Shown: piece by piece, positions 23,769 through 32,856 of the stretch
Position numbering within the stretch: position 1 is the first letter of the stretch
Layout: every line of letters starts with the position of its first letter
Origin: Desulfobacteraceae bacterium
GTDB lineage: Bacteria > Desulfobacterota > DSM-4660 > Desulfatiglandales > Desulfatiglandaceae
Assembly: GCA_016844935.1 (NCBI GenBank)
Contig: JAERTK010000198.1
Span: 1 to 36,683, forward strand
Length of the DNA stretch: 36,683 nucleotides
Direction of reading: 5' to 3'
Translations under genes and position numbers: made by a program
The notes under the pieces: generated by a model
Seen by the model: only the letters and a program-made list of their open reading frames with translations
The model's database searches: none
What the model was told of the DNA's origin: nothing

Positions 23769-24302
23769 ATGCCTTTTTACAAGTTTGAAAACAAAACTCC
23801 CGTGGTTAACAAAGAGACTTTCGTACATCCGGAAGCTGTATTGATCGGTGATGTGAAAGTGGAAGCCGGATGTTATGTGGGAGCTGGTGCCGTACTGCGG
23901 GGCGATATCGGCTCCATCAGAATCGGAAAAGGGAGCAATGTTCAGGAAAACTGCGTGTTTCACACATTCCCGGACAAGTCTGTTATACTTCATCCCAATT
24001 CCCATGTGGGACACGGGGCTATTCTGCACGGGTGCGAGATCGGTTCTTACGTTTTGGTCGGTATGGGGGCCATTGTAGCCGATGGCGTTAGAATTAATTC
24101 GGAGTGCATGGTTGGTGCCGGGAGTTTCGTGCCTTTTGGAAGTGAAATCCCTTCCGGCAGCCTGGTTGTGGGATCTCCGGCCGTGGTGGTGAAAGCGTTA
24201 AGCCCGGCCCAATTGAACCAGATCAAAAAAGGGCTTTCCATTTACCAGGATTTGACCCGGCGTTATTTGAAGTCATTTTCACTGATTGGAGTGTCATCTT
24301 GA
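23769..24302 (+). CDS. Gamma-carbonic anhydrase-like hexapeptide-repeat protein
   Basis: A 177-residue left-handed beta-helix protein of the gamma-CA/PaaY/YrdA group. Hexapeptide turns run through VHPEAVLIGDVKVEAGCYVGAGAVLRGD, IRIGKGSNVQENCVFH and HVGHGAILHGCEIGSYVLVGMGAIV, with H65, H82 and H87 placed to bind zinc. Many such proteins hydrate CO2, others are thioesterases or of unknown role. A position next to a formate dehydrogenase makes CO2/bicarbonate supply an attractive idea, but the two units are separated by a terminator. ATG 23769 is preferred to the TTG at 23760; AAAGG lies 10 bases upstream. Confidence 0.88.
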   Translation: MPFYKFENKTPVVNKETFVHPEAVLIGDVKVEAGCYVGAGAVLRGDIGSIRIGKGSNVQENCVFHTFPDKSVILHPNSHVGHGAILHGCEIGSYVLVGMGAIVADGVRINSECMVGAGSFVPFGSEIPSGSLVVGSPAVVVKALSPAQLNQIKKGLSIYQDLTRRYLKSFSLIGVSS

Positions 24303-25753
24303 AGACCATTATGTATCACAGTACCAATAATAAGAAAGAGCGGGTCAATTTCGAAACGGCCCTCATGAACGGCCTGGCTTCCAACTACGGCCTTTATATG
24401 ATTGCCGGGGACGATATCCCCGGATTGCCCTCCGAGACGCTGAAGTCCATGAAGGACATGGCTTATGCCCGAATCGCCTTTGAGGTTTTGAACCCGTTTT
24501 TGAGCGCCGAAATAAAGGAGAATGACCTCAGGGCCATGCTGGACGATGCATATGATGGTATGGTCATTCCCACCAGCCTGCAACACCTGACCGGACAAAC
24601 CCACATCATGTGGCTTACAAAGGGGCCCACTTATTCCTTCAAGGACTATGCGGCCCGGTTTTTCGGGCGAATGCTCAATTACTTTCTGAAGAAATCTGGT
24701 AAAAAGCGCATTGTTGCTGTGGCCACCAGCGGAGATACGGGGGGCGCTGTGGCGGATGCGCTTCACGGTCTTGAAAGTGTTGACAACATCGTATTTTTCC
24801 CCAAAGGATCCGTTACCCAACGTCAGCGGCGCCAGATGACCACCCTGGGCGATAATATACATGCCTTTGAGGTGAATGGTGATTTTGATGTGTGTCAGGC
24901 CCTGGCCAAACGGCTGTTGGGTGACAAAGCGTTTGCGAAAGATCTTTTTGGTGATGCGGATCGTTTTACCTCCGCCAACAGCATCAGCGTGGGCCGGCTC
25001 CTGCCACAGGCGGTTTATCCCTTCTTTGCTTATTCCCGGGTGGCGGAATATGATGAACCCATGATTGCCAGTGTTCCATCAGGCAATTTCGGCGATATGA
25101 TGGGAACGGTACTGGCCCGGGAAATGGGGCTGCCCATTGAACGGATCATCTGCGGGGTGAACGAAAATGACGAATTTCCGGAATTCCTAAACACCGATAC
25201 TTATGTGGTGAAACCTTCCCGTAAATCCCCCTCTTCGGCCATGATTGTCTCCAACCCCAGCAATTTTGCCAGACTCATCGACCTTTACGGCGGGCATGTT
25301 TACGATGAACGGGACGAAACGGGAAAGGTGATCCAGGAAGGGGTCATGGATGCGCCGCCGGATCTTGACGCCATGCGCAGGGACTTCTGGTCCATGAGCG
25401 TATCCAATCCGGACCATTACACTGCCATTCAAGAGGTCTTTGAACGGTACGAGATCATAATGGAGCCCCACGGAGCCGTCGGGTGGCGGGCGCTGGACAC
25501 ATTTCTCGGGGGAAAACACGGGCGTCTGGCGGTGATTTACGAGACCGCCGACCCGGGCAAATTCCCGGATGAGGTGAAAAAAGCGATCGATGTTGTTCCG
25601 GATGTGCCCGAAAGGATAGCCAATCAGGCGATGCTACCGGAACGGATTTACACCATTGATGACCCGCCGTTTATCAGAGAAGACGGTTCCCTTACCGTGA
25701 GTGAAGCCCAGTATGTTGCCGCGAAGAAAATCATTCGGGACAGCATCTTCTGA
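24299..25753 (+). CDS. thrC: Threonine synthase
   Basis: A 484-residue PLP enzyme converting O-phosphohomoserine to threonine. The N-terminus (MYHSTNNKKERVNFETALMNGLASNYGLYM) and the PLP-lysine motif PTYSFKDYAARFF (Lys115), then VAVATSGDTGGAVADAL and ASVPSGNFGDMMG, match the longer threonine synthase class (about 450-500 residues). The start appears to be TTG at 24299, overlapping the upstream TGA, because GGAG lies 7 bases before it; the ATG at 24311 lacks a ribosome site. Coupled to the carbonic anhydrase-like gene by a TTGA overlap. It ends 4 bp from the convergent DUF89 gene. Confidence 0.95.
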   Translation: MKTIMYHSTNNKKERVNFETALMNGLASNYGLYMIAGDDIPGLPSETLKSMKDMAYARIAFEVLNPFLSAEIKENDLRAMLDDAYDGMVIPTSLQHLTGQTHIMWLTKGPTYSFKDYAARFFGRMLNYFLKKSGKKRIVAVATSGDTGGAVADALHGLESVDNIVFFPKGSVTQRQRRQMTTLGDNIHAFEVNGDFDVCQALAKRLLGDKAFAKDLFGDADRFTSANSISVGRLLPQAVYPFFAYSRVAEYDEPMIASVPSGNFGDMMGTVLAREMGLPIERIICGVNENDEFPEFLNTDTYVVKPSRKSPSSAMIVSNPSNFARLIDLYGGHVYDERDETGKVIQEGVMDAPPDLDAMRRDFWSMSVSNPDHYTAIQEVFERYEIIMEPHGAVGWRALDTFLGGKHGRLAVIYETADPGKFPDEVKKAIDVVPDVPERIANQAMLPERIYTIDDPPFIREDGSLTVSEAQYVAAKKIIRDSIF

Positions 25754-25757
25754 GCCT

Positions 25758-26657
25758 TTACCACAGGTCCCTCGCACTATGATAATTTGCCAGAATGGGT
25801 GCATCTATGGGTGTATTAAAGCGTTGCATGTAAAGATAACACTTGGAAAGAAACAGGAAACTGATTTTTTGTCCGTAGTTCTTCTTGTCTTCGTCAAGAC
25901 TGTCAAAATTCCCGCCACCTTTTGAAATCACCAGGTCGGCTTGCCTGAAGATGTTCTGAATTTCCAGTGAGCACCGGGACAAACGGGTTCCCGGAAAGGG
26001 GCCTTCAATGCCGTTTCCCAGGACACGGGCGACCTCATTCATTTTTACGTCCCGGGCCTCATTTAGGGTTACATCATTGAGGGTGGGTATACTTCGCACC
26101 ACAAAGGTGACTTCCAGGTCATACAACTCCTTCAGGGTTGTAATCAGCAACTTATCAAGAACAATTTCTCCGGCGTTATCGCCTAAATAAACAAGATGGT
26201 TTGTGTTGGCCAGTTGCCGCTTCAATGGTTGATATTTTTCTTCGGGTAACGGGTATTTCAATTTATCCCGGATGGTTGACTGAAGGTGGGAAAAATTGTC
26301 GGATAACATGATATCGATGGAATTCCCCAAAATGGCCAGGTGGACGGCAATCTTGAGCGGATCCTGGGCTTCGTGAACCATCGTTTCATACACTTCATGT
26401 TCATCCAGCAGGTATCGGTTCAAATTCGCTTTTTCTTTTCTAAGGGGATCTTCGTTCCCCAGCATGCCATAGGCCATATGCATCACTTTTTCAATAACAT
26501 CAGGGCTGGTAACGGTCCAGTCTTCTCCCTTGAGTGATGGAATTTTCATGACATCATTGAACAGTTCGAATGCCTCCGAATCGTCCAGTTCCGTTTTACG
26601 AATAAATCCCAGGCACATTTTGAGGATGCAGGGAACGCAGTCCGGTCCTATTTTCAA
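25758..26657 (-). CDS. DUF89 / damage-control phosphatase-like protein (ARMT1 family)
   Basis: A 299-residue DUF89 protein. It starts KIGPDCVPCILKMCL (C7, C10) and carries the family motifs LAILGNSID, LVYLGDNAGEIVLDKLL and LVISKGGGNFDSL, which form a metal-dependent phosphatase site. Related proteins remove phosphate from damaged sugar-phosphates or cofactor intermediates, and the bacterial and archaeal short CxxC forms remain poorly defined. The start codon is TTG at 26657, supported by AGGAG 8 bases upstream. A sensor kinase gene lies on the same strand 29 bp upstream, so they may be cotranscribed. Confidence 0.88.
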   Translation of the reverse strand: MKIGPDCVPCILKMCLGFIRKTELDDSEAFELFNDVMKIPSLKGEDWTVTSPDVIEKVMHMAYGMLGNEDPLRKEKANLNRYLLDEHEVYETMVHEAQDPLKIAVHLAILGNSIDIMLSDNFSHLQSTIRDKLKYPLPEEKYQPLKRQLANTNHLVYLGDNAGEIVLDKLLITTLKELYDLEVTFVVRSIPTLNDVTLNEARDVKMNEVARVLGNGIEGPFPGTRLSRCSLEIQNIFRQADLVISKGGGNFDSLDEDKKNYGQKISFLFLSKCYLYMQRFNTPIDAPILANYHSARDLW

Positions 26658-26686
26658 TTTCTAAGCTCCTTTCCAGACCAGGTAGG

Positions 26687-28258
26687 TCAAGTATGAATTG
26701 GGGACATCTTCCCCTCTGCCAGAAGACGGGTAATGTCAGAATAAAATGGTCCCACATGAAGAGGCTTCGGTATGACCAGGTCGACCCCGGGAGGCGGCGA
26801 AGCCTCGGCGCCATCGGTGTTTGGGCCATTGAACAGGGCGATGGGCATAACCGGGTGGGTATGGCGGATTTTTTGTATGAGCCATGCGGTATTTGCGGGG
26901 CCATTACTTTGATCCACCAGCAACAGATCAAAGGGGGCACCTTTCAGGGTTTTAAAGCATTCGCCATGGTTATCAACGCGGGTGACGTGGAGGTGTTTCC
27001 CCGTCAGAAATCGGCAAAGCAAATTGATCAGGATGTTCTGATCCCCAAGGACAAGGATCCGCGCGTCTTTGATGGATTTCTTTTGGGGCCGGTCGTTTGT
27101 TTTAAACAGGTCATGATCCAGCGGCAATTTGATGTGAAAGGTGGTTCCCCCGGCATCGTGGCGCATCATCCCTATTTTGCCACCGTGCCTTTCCATAACG
27201 GACCTGGTCAGGCTCAATCCCAACCCTTTGTGCCCGTTTCCCTTGGTGGAGAAAAAAGGGTCAAAAATTTTGCCGGCCACATTTTCAGGGATACCGCATC
27301 CGTTTTCCTGTACATAAACATTGATTAGCCCAGGTCTTTCCTCGGCAGTCAGGTATATTTCACCTTTACCTTCCAGCGCCTCAGAAGCGTTCATGATGAG
27401 GCTCATGAAAGCATTGTGCAAATCTTTCTGGCACCCCTGGATGGGAGATGTGGCATTGAGAGAGGTTTTTATTGAGATTTGACCCTCAGAGTCTTCAGTG
27501 TGTCCATCAGGGATGCCTCTTTCTGACCCGTATCGGGAAACCGATGCCTCAATAATTTCATTTAAATTCAATGTCGATATGTCGGATGGGTTATAGGTCT
27601 TTTGGGAAAAATTACGCAAGGTTTCTGAAAGGGGGTTACCGGGTTCCCCCATGATATCCCATTCCCCTGCAAAAGCTTTGGCCATCCTTTTTAGTGCTTC
27701 ATGCTTCTGCGCTTCCAGAAGGTTTTTTTCCTGTTCTATTTTTCGCTCGATTTCAATCAGGTTGAGCAGGAATGCATTCCGGCCTTCGTACCGGGTTTTT
27801 TTAATATGCACCACGCAATAAACCGATCTGCCGTCACTGTTCTTGAAATGTAACGCGTCCGGCCGCTGGTTTCCGGCGTTGTCCTGTATAAACTCGAGAA
27901 TGGGTTGTACGTCCCCGGGATCAATGATGTCCAGCAGGCTTTTTCCCGCAAGCTCACCCAGGCTGTAGCCGAGCCAGTTGGAAGCCGCATCGTTGGCGTA
28001 CACAATGGTTTCCTGCTGCAGAAGAAAAAGCCCCCCCGGTACATGGGCCATCAATTCCCAGGCTTTTTCCAGGTCCTTCTTCAAACGTGCTTTTTCTTTT
28101 CTGAGGGTCGCAAGCTTCTCTTTCAGCCCATTGTTTTCTTCTCTTAGCCTGTGGGCCCAGCTGCGCACCTTTTTTTTCTGCGCCATCTTCCCTACCGTTT
28201 TTAAATCTCGGAGATTTCTTGAAACACGCTTGATGATTTCCAGCATATACCGTATCAT
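26687..28258 (-). CDS. PAS hybrid histidine kinase-like protein lacking the phospho-acceptor His
   Basis: A 523-residue soluble sensor. Residues 25-70 are a coiled coil (ENNGLKEKLATLRKEKARLKK is part of it), 70-170 a PAS domain (IVYANDAASNWLGYSLGELAGKSLLDIIDP), 183-205 a degenerate dimerisation helix, 280-380 an HATPase domain (N290, FDPFFSTKGNGHKGLGLSLTR), and 398-515 a receiver-like domain with Asp449 and Lys498. The expected HDFNN-type His is replaced (KRMAKAFAGEWD, Gly198) and the G1 motif reads ENGCGI with Glu for Asp. So autophosphorylation is doubtful; it may be a pseudokinase or accept phosphate from another kinase. I start at the ATG at 28258, since the longer frame to 28423 would overlap dnaE; the ribosome site is weak, and 28189 is an alternative. 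Confidence 0.82.
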   Translation of the reverse strand: MIRYMLEIIKRVSRNLRDLKTVGKMAQKKKVRSWAHRLREENNGLKEKLATLRKEKARLKKDLEKAWELMAHVPGGLFLLQQETIVYANDAASNWLGYSLGELAGKSLLDIIDPGDVQPILEFIQDNAGNQRPDALHFKNSDGRSVYCVVHIKKTRYEGRNAFLLNLIEIERKIEQEKNLLEAQKHEALKRMAKAFAGEWDIMGEPGNPLSETLRNFSQKTYNPSDISTLNLNEIIEASVSRYGSERGIPDGHTEDSEGQISIKTSLNATSPIQGCQKDLHNAFMSLIMNASEALEGKGEIYLTAEERPGLINVYVQENGCGIPENVAGKIFDPFFSTKGNGHKGLGLSLTRSVMERHGGKIGMMRHDAGGTTFHIKLPLDHDLFKTNDRPQKKSIKDARILVLGDQNILINLLCRFLTGKHLHVTRVDNHGECFKTLKGAPFDLLLVDQSNGPANTAWLIQKIRHTHPVMPIALFNGPNTDGAEASPPPGVDLVIPKPLHVGPFYSDITRLLAEGKMSPIHT

Positions 28259-28323
28259 ATTTTCTTTGGGTCTTACAACAGATTCATACTTTGAAACAGG
28301 GCATGGCCTGAGGAGAAAATCAC

Positions 28324-31300
28324 TTGAGCGAGTCACCTTTTGTTCACCTTCACGTTCATACGGAATACAGCCTGTTGGATGGGGCCATTCGCATCGATCG
28401 AATGCTGGATAAATCCAAGGCACAGGGGATGGGTTCAGTGGCCATTACCGATCATGGAAACATGTTCGGCGTGGTTGACTTTTTTGACCGGGCGGCCAAG
28501 GCCGGCATCAAGCCCATTATCGGCTGTGAAGTCTACGTGGCACCGAAAGATCGAAGGGACCGTACCCCGTCGCCCAATGGCCGCTCATATGCCTACCACC
28601 TGGTCCTGCTGGTCATGAATGACGTGGGGTATAAGAACCTGAGCACCCTCGTGACACTGGGTCATCTGGAAGGCTTCTACTACCGTCCACGGGTGGATAT
28701 GGCCCTTTTGAAAGAACACAACCAGGGACTCATCGCCCTTTCAGCCTGCCTTGCGGGGCATATCCCCTATCTTATCAATGCCGGGAAAATGGAAGCAGCC
28801 AGCCGGAAAGCACAGGAAATGGCGACCATTTTCGACCGGGACCGGTTCTTTCTGGAACTCCAGGCCAACAAGATGGTGGAGCAGGAAAAAGTGAACCGGG
28901 GTCTTAGCGAACTCTCCAGAGACCTTTCCATTCCCATGGTGGCCACCAACGACTGTCATTACTTAAACCGTGAAGATTCTGAGGCCCATGACGTCCTGCT
29001 CTGCATCCAGACGGGAAAAAGTGTTGACGAGGAAAAACGGCTTAGATTTTCTTCGGATGAATTCTTTTTCAAAACCAGAGCTGAGATGGAAGAGGCCCTT
29101 CCGGACTATACGGAAGCCCTGGATAACACCGCCCATGTGGCGGGTCTGTGCCAGTATGAGATGCGGTTTGGTGAGTACAAATTTCCCGTTTTCCAGGTGC
29201 CCGAAAAGCAAAGCCTGGATGGCATGTTGATGGCGGAGGCCCAAAAAGGACTTAAAAGACGGCTGGCCCGGAAAGAAGATGAAGAAGGGGAAATGACCCC
29301 TGAACTGCGCCGGGAGTATGAAGAGCGGCTGCAATATGAACTCAAGGTTATTATAAAAATGGGTTTTGCCGGGTATTTTCTCATTGTGGCCGATTTTATC
29401 GACTATGCCCTGAATCACGATATCGCCGTCGGCCCCGGAAGGGGTTCCGCCGCCGGTTCACTGGTGGCCTATTGCCTCAATATCACCAACATCGAGCCCA
29501 TCAAATATGGACTTCTGTTTGAACGATTCCTGAATCCTGCGCGCATCAGCATGCCCGATATTGATATCGATTTCTGCATTCACGGCAGGGACCAGGTCAT
29601 TCAATATGTGGCGGACAAGTACGGGCGAAATAACGTGAGCCAGATTATCACTTTCGGCACCATGAAGGCCCGGGGCGTAATTCGGGATGTGGGCAGAACC
29701 CTCAATGTGCCCTTGAGCGAGGTGGACCGGATTGCCAAACTGGTGCCCGAAGGCCCCGGGGTTAAACTGGACCGGGCCATCCGTGAAGAACCGGAACTCA
29801 AAAGCCTTGAAAATGGTTCGGAAACCCCCAGGAAATTGCTGAGCATTTCCCGGTCCCTTGAGGGGCTGGCCCGGCACGCATCCACCCATGCGTGCGGGGT
29901 GGTCATTTCCGACCGGCCCCTTACGGAATACCTGCCGCTCTATAAAGGGAGCAAGGGTGAGATTATGGCCCAGTTTACCATGGACAAGGTGGAGCAGCTG
30001 GGATTGATCAAATTTGATTTCCTGGGCCTCAAAACTTTGACCGTGCTTAAGGAGGCTCTGAAGCTCGTGGAAGCGTCCACGGGCGTGAAAATTGATCTGG
30101 ATAGAATTTCCCTGGAAGACAAAGCCACTTACCAGCTGTGTTCGGACGGGAAAACAACCGGCGTATTCCAGTTGGAAAGTTCGGGTATCAAAGAGATTCT
30201 GCGAAAACTCAGCCCTGAAACTTTCGAGGATGTCATTGCGCTTGTGGCCCTGTACCGGCCGGGCCCTCTGGGCAGCAACATGGTGGATGATTTCATTAAC
30301 GGAAAGCATGGCAAAATCAAAGTTTCCTATTTTTTGCCGCAGCTTAAGCCCATTTTGAAAGAGACCTACGGGGTGATATTGTACCAGGAACAGGTGATGA
30401 AAATTGCCCAGGTACTGGCCAACTACACCATGGCGGAAGCCGATGAACTCAGAAAGGCGGTGGGAAAGAAAAAGCCCGAAGTGATGGCCAAACATCGGGC
30501 CCGGTTCATCGATGGGGCCAAAGAAAACAACGTCAAAGCCCAAATGGCGGAGAAACTGTTCGGGTTGATCGAAAAGTTCGGTGGATACGGGTTCAACAAG
30601 TCCCACTCGGCAGCTTACGCCATGATTGCCTACCAGACCGCCTATCTCAAGGCCCATTATCCGGTGCAGTTCATGTGTTCCCTTTTAACCCAGGACATGG
30701 GAAACCAGGATAAGACCATCAAGAATATCGCCGAATGCCGCACCATGGGCATAAAGATCCTGCCGCCGGATGTGAACGAGAGCCAGGCGGATTTTTCCGT
30801 GGTGGAGGACCAGATCCGGTTCGGCCTGGCGGCGGTCAAAAACGTCGGGCTAAAAGCCGTGGAGCTGGTAATTGCAGAGCGGGATGCGCACGGCCGTTTC
30901 AGCGGCCTGTTGGATTTCTGTCGTCGCATGGAAGGGAGCAAGGTCAACCGCAGGGTCCTGGAAGGGCTGATTCAGTGTGGTGCCTTCGACTTCACCCTGG
31001 CCTTCCGTTCCAGGCTCTTTGAGGCGCTGGATGACGCCCTCAGGCTTTGCGGCGCCAAACATGACCCCAACCAGCTCAACATGTTCGGTTCCATCGATCT
31101 GGGAGAGGGGGAGGCCGGCGGGCTCCTGGAATTACCGGATCTGCCGGAATGGGACGAAAAAGAAAAACTCAGGCGGGAGAAAGAGGCCCTGGGGTTCTAC
31201 ATCACCGGGCATCCCCTGGACAGCCTTCACAAGGCCATTGACCGTTTTTCCACCTGTCTGGTGAATGACCTTCCCACCCAGAAGGATAAAGATCAGGTGA

Positions 31301-31794
31301 AACTGGCAGGTGTGGTGGAGAGCCTGAAGCTCAAACGGACCAAACGGGGAGACAAAATGGCCATCATGCATCTTGAAGATCTGACCGGTTCCACGGAAGT
31401 GGTCATATTCCCGGATGTATTTGCCGATGCCGCGCCGCTTTTAAAGGGGGACGAGCCTTTGCTGGTTACCGGAAGCGTTGAAATCGGCGACAAATCGGCC
31501 AAGGTGATTGCCAAAGAGATCAAATCGCTCCACGGGCTCGAGCTGAAGGCCGCCAAAGCGGTTATCATTTCCCTGGAAAACCAGCGATCTTCCAGGGAGG
31601 TTCTGGAAGGGTTGAAGGATGCGGTTTTTAAATATCCCGGAGATTGCAGGCTCATGTTCAAGGTGGGGTCACCGACGGATAATAACCCGGTGATGATTTC
31701 CGCCCATTTCCGTTACAATATCCTGCCGTGCCCGCAGTTTTTTGGGGAGGTGGAAAGCCTTTTTGGGGGAAGTGTCTGTGAGGTGGTTTCCTGA
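28324..31794 (+). CDS. dnaE: DNA polymerase III alpha subunit
   Basis: A 1156-residue replicative polymerase, normal for DnaE1. The N-terminal PHP domain opens FVHLHVHTEYSLLDGAIRI; the palm has GPGRGSAAGSLVAYCL (near 372) and the catalytic PDIDIDFC (near 411); RHASTHACGVVIS, YRPGPLGSNMVDDFI and GGYGFNKSHSAAYAMIAYQTAYLKAHYP are strongly conserved; a C-terminal OB-fold (VKLAGVVESLKLKRTKRGDKMAIMHLEDLTG) ends the protein. The start is TTG at 28324 with GAGGAG 8 bases upstream; no earlier or nearby ATG fits. Divergent from the kinase gene, 65 bp apart. Confidence 0.97.
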   Translation: MSESPFVHLHVHTEYSLLDGAIRIDRMLDKSKAQGMGSVAITDHGNMFGVVDFFDRAAKAGIKPIIGCEVYVAPKDRRDRTPSPNGRSYAYHLVLLVMNDVGYKNLSTLVTLGHLEGFYYRPRVDMALLKEHNQGLIALSACLAGHIPYLINAGKMEAASRKAQEMATIFDRDRFFLELQANKMVEQEKVNRGLSELSRDLSIPMVATNDCHYLNREDSEAHDVLLCIQTGKSVDEEKRLRFSSDEFFFKTRAEMEEALPDYTEALDNTAHVAGLCQYEMRFGEYKFPVFQVPEKQSLDGMLMAEAQKGLKRRLARKEDEEGEMTPELRREYEERLQYELKVIIKMGFAGYFLIVADFIDYALNHDIAVGPGRGSAAGSLVAYCLNITNIEPIKYGLLFERFLNPARISMPDIDIDFCIHGRDQVIQYVADKYGRNNVSQIITFGTMKARGVIRDVGRTLNVPLSEVDRIAKLVPEGPGVKLDRAIREEPELKSLENGSETPRKLLSISRSLEGLARHASTHACGVVISDRPLTEYLPLYKGSKGEIMAQFTMDKVEQLGLIKFDFLGLKTLTVLKEALKLVEASTGVKIDLDRISLEDKATYQLCSDGKTTGVFQLESSGIKEILRKLSPETFEDVIALVALYRPGPLGSNMVDDFINGKHGKIKVSYFLPQLKPILKETYGVILYQEQVMKIAQVLANYTMAEADELRKAVGKKKPEVMAKHRARFIDGAKENNVKAQMAEKLFGLIEKFGGYGFNKSHSAAYAMIAYQTAYLKAHYPVQFMCSLLTQDMGNQDKTIKNIAECRTMGIKILPPDVNESQADFSVVEDQIRFGLAAVKNVGLKAVELVIAERDAHGRFSGLLDFCRRMEGSKVNRRVLEGLIQCGAFDFTLAFRSRLFEALDDALRLCGAKHDPNQLNMFGSIDLGEGEAGGLLELPDLPEWDEKEKLRREKEALGFYITGHPLDSLHKAIDRFSTCLVNDLPTQKDKDQVKLAGVVESLKLKRTKRGDKMAIMHLEDLTGSTEVVIFPDVFADAAPLLKGDEPLLVTGSVEIGDKSAKVIAKEIKSLHGLELKAAKAVIISLENQRSSREVLEGLKDAVFKYPGDCRLMFKVGSPTDNNPVMISAHFRYNILPCPQFFGEVESLFGGSVCEVVS

Positions 31795-31868
31795 AGGGCT
31801 GTAGCAAGGGTGCAGGGGGCAGTTGTCAGGGGGCAGGAGATGGTTATGAGTAAGCAAGGAGTTGCGTT

Positions 31869-32849
31869 TTGAAACAGTCGGTTTATCGGTGCTTGAAAGG
31901 TGCTGTTACAAAACCCATGCTGATGTTTGTCTTTGGTGTGGTGATGGTTGTGTCGGCGCCAGATTATATGGTTTGGGAGGGACTCAAAATGGCAAATGCC
32001 TCTGAAAGCGTCATCCGTCAGGCCCACGGTTCCGGACGATGGTTTCCCGGAAACGGGCAGGAATTGGAGAAAATGATTGAATCTTATATGGAAAATGCCC
32101 AGCCGGGCCCGGTTGAAGGCCGGATTGTGGCGGCCATTTCGCCCCATGCGGGATACATCTATTCCGGAAAGGTGGCAGGTTTCACGTTTCGGGCCATCCG
32201 GGATAATGCCCGGAAAATGGGCCAGCCGGAAACGGTGGTGGTGTTGGGGTTCAGCCATTCCGGCGGTTTCCCCGGTGTGGCCCTGATGGATGGTGACTTT
32301 ATTGAAACGCCTTTGGGGAAAGGGGTGCTGGATCCGGAAGCGGGGAAAATACTGGCGAAATCAAGCCCCCGGATATTTTTTCATTACGGTCCCCACCGGG
32401 GTGAACATTCGGCTGAAAACGAAATCCCCTTTGTCCAGGCCGCATTGCCCCACGCCAAAATGGTGGTGGCCCTGATGGGAGATCACGATCCCGAAACCCT
32501 GGATGCCCTTGTGGGGGCGCTTGAAGCCCTATCCAGAAAAACCCGGTTGCTGGTGGTGGCCAGTACGGATATGCTGCATGATCCCAACTATGATCTGGTG
32601 ACGAAAACAGACGGGAAAACCCTTCAAAAACTTGCGGCAATGGATATTGAGGGGCTTCAAGAAACATGGGGGTATGATAAACAGATTTTCTGCGGCATCG
32701 GGCCGGTTCTGGCGGTTATGAAGTATGCCCGGGCACTGGGGGGGAAGAAAGGGTCGGTGCTTTATTACCGGAACAGCGGGGACGATTTTCCGGAAGGCCG
32801 CGGTCAATGGGTGGTGGGTTATGGATCCGCGGTTTTTGCGGTGGATTAG
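31869..32849 (+). CDS. MEMO1-family protein (AmmeMemoRadiSam protein B) with N-terminal membrane segment
   Basis: A 326-residue MEMO protein. The hydrophobic segment PMLMFVFGVVMVVSAP (residues 17-32) looks like a signal anchor or signal peptide, which is unusual for this family. The MEMO core follows: AHGSGRWFPGNGQELEKMI, VAAISPHAGYIYSGKVAGFTF, VVVLGFSHSGGF, HRGEHSAENEIPFVQAALP and STDMLHD, containing the conserved His/Asp/Cys-site region. MEMO proteins often pair with AMMECR1 and a radical SAM gene; neither is adjacent. The start is TTG at 31869, 7 bases after AAGGAG. It ends 7 bp from the convergent argF. Confidence 0.88.
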   Translation: MKQSVYRCLKGAVTKPMLMFVFGVVMVVSAPDYMVWEGLKMANASESVIRQAHGSGRWFPGNGQELEKMIESYMENAQPGPVEGRIVAAISPHAGYIYSGKVAGFTFRAIRDNARKMGQPETVVVLGFSHSGGFPGVALMDGDFIETPLGKGVLDPEAGKILAKSSPRIFFHYGPHRGEHSAENEIPFVQAALPHAKMVVALMGDHDPETLDALVGALEALSRKTRLLVVASTDMLHDPNYDLVTKTDGKTLQKLAAMDIEGLQETWGYDKQIFCGIGPVLAVMKYARALGGKKGSVLYYRNSGDDFPEGRGQWVVGYGSAVFAVD

Positions 32850-32856
32850 ATTTTTA

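Noticed and set aside
24263..24862. 199-codon minus frame opposite thrC
   Set aside because: It is fully contained within convincing plus-strand genes and carries no motif.
28259..28423. Longer kinase start overlapping dnaE
   Set aside because: It would overlap about 100 bases of conserved dnaE PHP coding sequence, and the extra N-terminal residues have no kinase-like features.
29458..30657. 399-codon open frame antisense to dnaE
   Set aside because: It lies entirely opposite the conserved palm and finger regions of dnaE, shows no recognisable domain, and its composition is that of a shadow frame.
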